Part shown: piece after piece, positions 58,401 through 64,000 of the stretch
Numbering within the stretch: position 1 is the stretch's first letter
How the letters are laid out: the number at the start of each line of letters is the position of its first letter
DNA from: Isoetes taiwanensis
Lineage: Eukaryota; Streptophyta; Lycopodiopsida; Isoetales; Isoetaceae
DNA: 64,000 bases
Direction: 5' to 3'
NCBI GenBank assembly: GCA_021234155.1
Contig: JAJEKV010000487.1
Coordinates: forward strand, 110,339-174,338
Made by a program: the position numbers and the translations under genes
The notes under the pieces: model-generated
What the model was told of the DNA's origin: nothing
What the model saw: only the letters and a program-made list of their open reading frames with translations
Databases searched by the model: none

Positions 58401-60230
58401 CAGACTGGCCTTTGGTTTAGCTGATAGAACTTGTATCAACGCATCATTTGGAGCTGGTTACCGAGAGACCTGCAAACGCGCCATGCAGGCCTCAGACTAT
58501 ATATCCCGTCGTGTTGAGGCTAAAAAGCACCATGACACACCTATTTGTAGACATCACTGTGAGAGAAATTAAAAGGTACCCTAAGTAAAGGAACGCCATT
58601 TTTCATCAAGAATAGAGTCCTGAATCTACCGGTCCATTTTCCCCCTCTCGGTCCAATTGAATTTTGCCTTTGCCAAACTATATAACGGACTTATGCATCT
58701 TGTCTTTACTAGATAAGACTGAGATGGATTTTTCACATTATATATCCAAGATGGGCTTATTCGGCCTGCTGTTCAAAGCGATGTTGCCATAGCTAAGAAT
58801 GTTTGGTCTTACCACCTACTCTAATTGTGGTTACACAATTATTTAACTTTAACATACAAAATAAAATAACAGTATTTTCTTGTTTTTCTCTCGCCTTCGT
58901 CTCCCACCCCACGCTTCTTTCTTTTTTTCCTCGGATGGCTTCTCTATTTCCACCTTGAAGTGGGGGCTGCCATTCCAAGAATCCGACTGCTACGACACCA
59001 GCAATGGATAACGATGTCACAATCATAAAAACTGGGCAACACATGCTCAATTTAAGGATGGGACCCGCTGAGGCAATTCTTCCGCTAGTTCCCTACTCTT
59101 TATAGAAGCGCTCAATGTGGAATTAGAAGATGGTGATACATAGGAAGCTACCATTTCTGGCAACAACCTGTAATGGATCGCAAAAAGGACCGAAAAGTTC
59201 TTGCACTGCCTTTTTCGCATGGTCATGTTACTTAACAGAATCCTCAACAAAAATTTAGCATTAATATCCTTACGATATGATCGACCAATGCAATGCTGCT
59301 GTCACTTTTTGTACACCGTAGTTTTATGCTGGATATGACTTCCATCCTTAAAAGATTCAAACAACACATTGCCTCACCCTATTTTAAAAAAGAGATGTTA
59401 AGGAATTGCAATTAGGTCGAGAAAAATTTTTTTTGTGATATGGGAAACTAAAGCCCCTTTTAATATAGGGTTGCATATAAAATGAGGGAGCTATTATCTC
59501 TATTCACCAATGTATAAAACAATATCTCAAGAGCTCCATCAAGATGTACAAAACGAGGGGCTCAATGAGGATAAAGGAATTTTTATTTGGTCAAAGAGAT
59601 GATATTTTAGACAAAGGCCAGAAGAATGAAGACCTAGTAAGAATGAACAAAATGAACATACAGAAAATGATCTGCATCTCAATAAACCTCCTTTCTTTCC
59701 TCGTGGTATACTAAACCAATATAAGAAAGAAAAAATGTTGTCACAACTTAGGTTCTAACATTGTCAAAAAGTTGTTTTAATAATGCAAATGTAGCACCTT
59801 CCGCTTATTGTTAATATTAATACTCATATTATTACGATATGAATCATATAACATTTGACACACAATTGATGGGACAATATTTTGTAAACAGGTACTAGTA
59901 ACGACATCTATTGTGGCATATGCTATGCACAGTAAACATTGTAAAAAAATTTGTGACACTTAAAGCCCGGGGATGTACTTATACAAAAGGATATGTCAGT
60001 ATCCAGAGGATGACCAAAATACCACAAAAGCATTTTGAAAGGCAAATTTGACATCATCCATACAAAATTTACCAGCAGTGACAAAAAGACCCCTAACTCA
60101 CACGCAGTATGTGGAATGGCCAAAAAATTCGAGTCACCGTGCATATTATATGCAACATCAAAGGAATCCCTTGTATTAAAGGTGCTACTATATTTTATGT
60201 TAATAATTATACCTATAATATGTCACTAGT
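52467..60230. other. Anonymous DNA, no supported gene
   Basis: Weak hints only: 55484-55699 plus (71 codons, GC-richer than its flanks, contains ATKGELVVVQVPSEGRC), 56035-56523 minus (162 codons, no motif), 57253-57642 plus (129 codons, two hydrophobic stretches near the start) and 58793-59050 minus (hydrophobic N-terminus). A short duplication around GCAGATG and AAGCAGGCT lies at about 54905-54945 and 55055-55090. Non-coding AT-rich DNA fills 57650-58440. Confidence 0.35.
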
Positions 60231-60592
60231 GGCAATCGACACTAATACAAAAGGGTTTGTTGGTTTCATGCGAGCCCCATTCTAGAATGTTGTATGTGAC
60301 AACTAACGATGTTATATCGGATGATGCTAATAACACCACCTATAGTGTCATTAGGGCAACGCACTAACATCGATGCTATATGTGTATTCAGATTAGTGAT
60401 GCTATAATTGGTGCTAATAGCAACATCTAGCAGCATCATAGCAAAGTTATCGACATTGTTGGTGAGATATAAGAGGAGGTTGTGTCACCTATAGCATCAC
60501 TCAGAGAAATGTCACCCACCAATAATGTCATAGTTATACTTTCCTCATGTTCTCACGACATTTTGTGACACTAATCGACCCCTCTTGTAGTG
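60231..60592. mobile_element. Possible small CACTA-type element or end fragment
   Basis: The right edge read in reverse complement is CACTACAAGAGGGG, a typical plant CACTA terminus. The left candidate is CACTAGTGGCAATCGACACT at 60234. Inside are many GTGTCACCTATAG/ACCACCTATAGTGTC-type subterminal motifs in both orientations. Flanking trinucleotides (TGT and GTT) do not match, so the left end is uncertain. Confidence 0.4.
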
Positions 60593-63500
60593 GTTTGGTC
60601 CCTCAAGGTGAGAGAGGGGCTCCCTCGAGCTGCAATATTTTGTAGTGTTTATTGGCTGAGCTTGGTGCTGCCTTTTGAAGGCAATCACCGGCAATGCACA
60701 ACAATATCAAGCTACAACTCGTGCAAGGCCCCATCCCATTAGGCCAAAGTTTCGATAAATGCCATAGGCAGACACAACTCCGGGATGATGTCGTTGAAAG
60801 GGCTCACGAGGATGAAGAATATGTTTCTTGACCATGAAGGATTCAAAAATTTTGGATGAAGCTATATAAAATTTATAATTTATTAGGATGGATCATTCTT
60901 TTGAATGTAAGCAAGAAAGACATAGTCGATCATTCAACCAACAAGGGCATGTAGCTATTTTGTTATGGTTCCATCTCAGATAGTTTAGCGGCCCGCTTGA
61001 GTCTATGCATTGATTCATTGGTTGTTCTGTGGTCCCTTTGTCTTGTAAGGAGAAGCAACGCCGAGAGGAAACTAATCTTATGCTCTCTCATTGGGTCCCA
61101 ACATACTGCTTGAGGGTACTTGTTAAAATGAATATTCCAAAGAGGGATACTTTTAGGGCGTGTCCGAGAGTAGGAATCTCTCTGCTAACATTCAGTTAAC
61201 ATTTGCTAGACTCTTCCACGGTAACGGCATGGTGCAGAAGAAAGAATGTCCGATTCTATGATTTAAGTCGCAGGTTGGGGAATTTAGGGGATGCTTGACG
61301 CAACAAGATAGTGTGTGGCAAATGCTTATTTTTATAGATATTGTGTTTGTCGCTATTCTTAGAACCGGCCCCGAGCATCCTATTTTGGTGTGATTGATGG
61401 ACTCAGATCCTCCCAACGAGTATCTATTGCACCCCTTGCCCGCTTTGAGGGAGCTTTGCAGCATTTTCAATCTCATTGCTAGCCTACATACTAGGTAGTC
61501 TAGGTCTTCCTAGCTTCGAGCCACAAGAACCCACAGATTGACCGGCAATTTAGATCATTCTTGCTATTGGTTCTAACCTAATCCCTACCATCCGCAGATT
61601 TCTGCTCCCCGATCCAACATCTACCCAATTCATGCACTATGATTGGTTCCTCGATTTGCCCCCATCCCCTCGATCCCAAGTGTTTCTGTTCGGTCCTAAT
61701 CATGTTCATGTCTCGCTCAATTTATGTCATACTTTGTGCAGATGTATACTGTTCGTTCTATCTCTATTCTATATCTATCCCAATCTTAATCCCGCACCGA
61801 TTCTGCTGCATATGTACGTATGGACTGGATGAAATGTAAAGACGTATAGTAAACAAATGTATATTACAGGAAAATATACGGACGGATGGATGGATGGATA
61901 GATGATGGATGATAGATGGATGATGATAGATTTTTACATCCTATATGTTAGAGGCGCTAAGGATGCCCGCTGGTTCTATGCTATTCGGCATCTTCATGAA
62001 CTTGAAGACCGATAAAGGAGCGATCTAACCTGGTCGAGAATAGGTATGTACATTGCAGCAAATTGCTTTACGAGATGATGTGGGCAATAGTGGCAACAGT
62101 TATATTCACGAAAAGACGGTAATGCCTAGAGTCTTTTGCATGGAAAATAGATGATAGTTAATGTGGCTGGAGTCCAAAATAATGTATTTGCACGAGATAC
62201 TGATTTTCAAGTACAAAGAATCGGAGCAGAGATGAGAATGATAACAGACTGGGATACAGATCGTCCAAGTACAACTGAGAGATTGCATCGCATTTTGTGG
62301 TCATGTGAAGCAAGAATGTACTGTACAAAGATGCTATCAAAATGCGGAGCTTCTCTTACAAGAGTGGGGGCAACAGATTGAATCCATCTAAAAGATCTTT
62401 CGGCGAGGAACTAGGAAGAGCAGAAGTCTTATCTGAATAATCATGTTATCGAGGCTGGCTCATTCCATCAGGATGGAAGACTTTTCCGCATAATAACGCG
62501 ACAACAGTACGAGGGCAACCAACAGATCGCCCAATACACTGTGCCATGTTGAGCTCGAACATCCGAGTGGATGCAAGACATCCGTGGAATGGACAAGCAG
62601 ATGGGGTGTGATGGCACCTGGCTCCAATAACAAGTTAGATGGCACGAGATTGCCCTTTAAAAAGTCATAAGAGAACACATATGGAAAGATCTGGTGAAAG
62701 AAATGCGATTATTGTAAATGGGATTGCCAACTTGATTATGAGAGCCAAACCATTTGAACACAAGAGTATCCATGACACAAACAGTCACTGCCGTGACAGT
62801 AATCGCGCCCACACAGACTTGCTGTATTGAGATTGAAGATGGTTTAAAATCCCATCAAGATCGATTTTCGGGTTATGTGAAGAAAGCGAATTTGATGAGT
62901 ACTATACATCTATAATGCCCGTGATATCAAGATATCAGAAAAGTTCAGTGGCTGATTTTCATCTACCTTACGCCACCAATTCCTTGGCATTTGAGCCTAT
63001 ACACATGAGAGCTTATGGATGTACACCGTCTATACCCATGAAATTGTAAAAAGTTTTCAGTTCATATCTCTCAAGGCCCTACATGAGCTAGACCAATAAA
63101 TAAATAACATTGGCGATCCATGAGACCTATGACAGACTCTCTAGAGACGGAACACAAGATAGGACATTTCTCTTCAAAATAAAAGCTTCGACATATGTTT
63201 TATTATCAAATAGATTGAACATCTAAATGCATTGCAAGCACAAGTTATATTGCATCTCTATATGTGCGTTTATTATGTTTTAGGCATGAGGGCAAACATC
63301 TCAAATCTTCTAAGAATGGGTTCTACTTAAAATGAACATCGAAGGCAAATTACTCCCGCATAAAATATTACAATGTTTGAAAAGAATATCTTCATATCAC
63401 ATGCCCGTGAGAGACATCCTCAATTCTTGGAGACATCAAGTGTCTCATCTCCAAATTAGCACCATCACAAGGTCAATGTGCTTAGTTCCATGGAAATGAT

Positions 63501-64000
63501 AGTCTCCTCCCTCGTATGAGTCGCATTTTCTACTTATCTATATTGGATGCTGTAGTTTGTGGCGCGTCTCCAACAAGTGTCGCAAGGATAATGATCAAAG
63601 CTTGCATATATGATTGGCTCCACGTTTACTGTCCTTATCGCAGTTGTACCGATTCCACAGTGCAGGGGGTGGTGGATAGCATGGCTTCCCTTCCTGCGCT
63701 CATCTTCACTCAAAGCTGAGCCGCTTTGTCGTCAAAATGCCCTAAATCGTATGGCAAGAACAAGGGGTTAAGTATGGTCTAACTATTTATGTCTATTGAA
63801 CAGCCCCACGCCTTGCTCCTTGAAGATACGCCTTAATGCCAAGATTTTATAGTCGCTTGATGATCTTATTACAGGAAAATGGAGCTCGATCGGGTTGGGG
63901 TTACCTCTACAAAAGAGTGTTCGGGTTTTGAATGCCGCAGTGGCTCCGTTTACCCACATGACCGCAATCTCCTGGAGATTGATGGTGAAGGCGCCTTTAC
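60593..64000. other. Anonymous DNA, no supported gene
   Basis: Only short frames without recognised similarity (for example 61192-61476 minus and 63516-63719 plus). The one clear structure is a microsatellite near 61.9 kb. Confidence 0.35.
61881..61930. repeat. GATG/GATA microsatellite
   Basis: GACGGATGGATGGATGGATA is followed by GATGATGGATGATAGATGG-type units, an imperfect tetranucleotide run of about 50 bp. Confidence 0.92.

Noticed and set aside
58440-58600. Resemblance of a frame (HHLELVTERPANAPCRPQ) to the start of Ty3-type reverse transcriptase
   Set aside because: The match is limited to a few residues and no following motif appears in any frame.

Overview
The window looks like repeat-rich nuclear DNA of a streptophyte plant (a land plant or close algal relative). 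The signs are GT-AG split genes with AT-rich introns, plant-type TATA and AGGGTT promoter boxes, an LTR element primed by initiator tRNA-Met, an L1-type LINE and a CACTA transposon. The species cannot be named from the sequence. Most of it is non-coding or decayed mobile DNA; there are no rRNA genes, CRISPR arrays or operons.

Layout. 0-12 kb: scattered exon-like pieces, a SAR1 GTPase pseudogene (3.54-3.75 kb) and a recognisable split gene for a KxDL/BORC-subunit-like protein (7.66-9.86 kb). One intron of that gene is almost exactly a 1.68 kb terminal-inverted-repeat (TIR) element. 12-20.7 kb: small repeats, including a GGGGAGGTTTCCA minisatellite at two loci, a 643 bp TIR element inside one copy of a duplicated segment (with a paralogous empty site), a 60 bp palindrome, and a 1.6 kb TIR-bounded block of GC-palindrome repeats. 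20.9-27.3 kb: a 5' LTR and primer-binding site, followed by two gene cassettes and a gag-like region. Cassette 1 encodes a histone H3-like protein that starts exactly like H3 (MARTKQTAR), has a very long charged tail and ends in a full H3-type histone fold. Cassette 2 encodes an unrecognised protein of about 500 residues carrying several breaks. Both cassettes are preceded by copies of a 63 bp two-stem hairpin and by an AGGGTT/TATA promoter. 27.6-42.1 kb: a decayed L1-type LINE split by a 9.6 kb non-autonomous CACTA-type element with a TGT target duplication. The CACTA element holds GGCGTC-rich subterminal repeats and an array of about seven 1.1 kb units. 42-64 kb: largely anonymous DNA with a few exon-like or ORF-like stretches, a possible CACTA-type end and a GATG microsatellite.

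The most striking content is the H3-like gene with its hairpin-bearing cassettes downstream of the primer-binding site, which suggests an LTR element that carries its own chromatin protein. The second is the KxDL-gene intron made of a transposon. Broken frames are common here, so decay or assembly error is a live explanation for any frameshift. No 3' LTR was found, so membership of the H3-like gene in the LTR element is inferred from position only.
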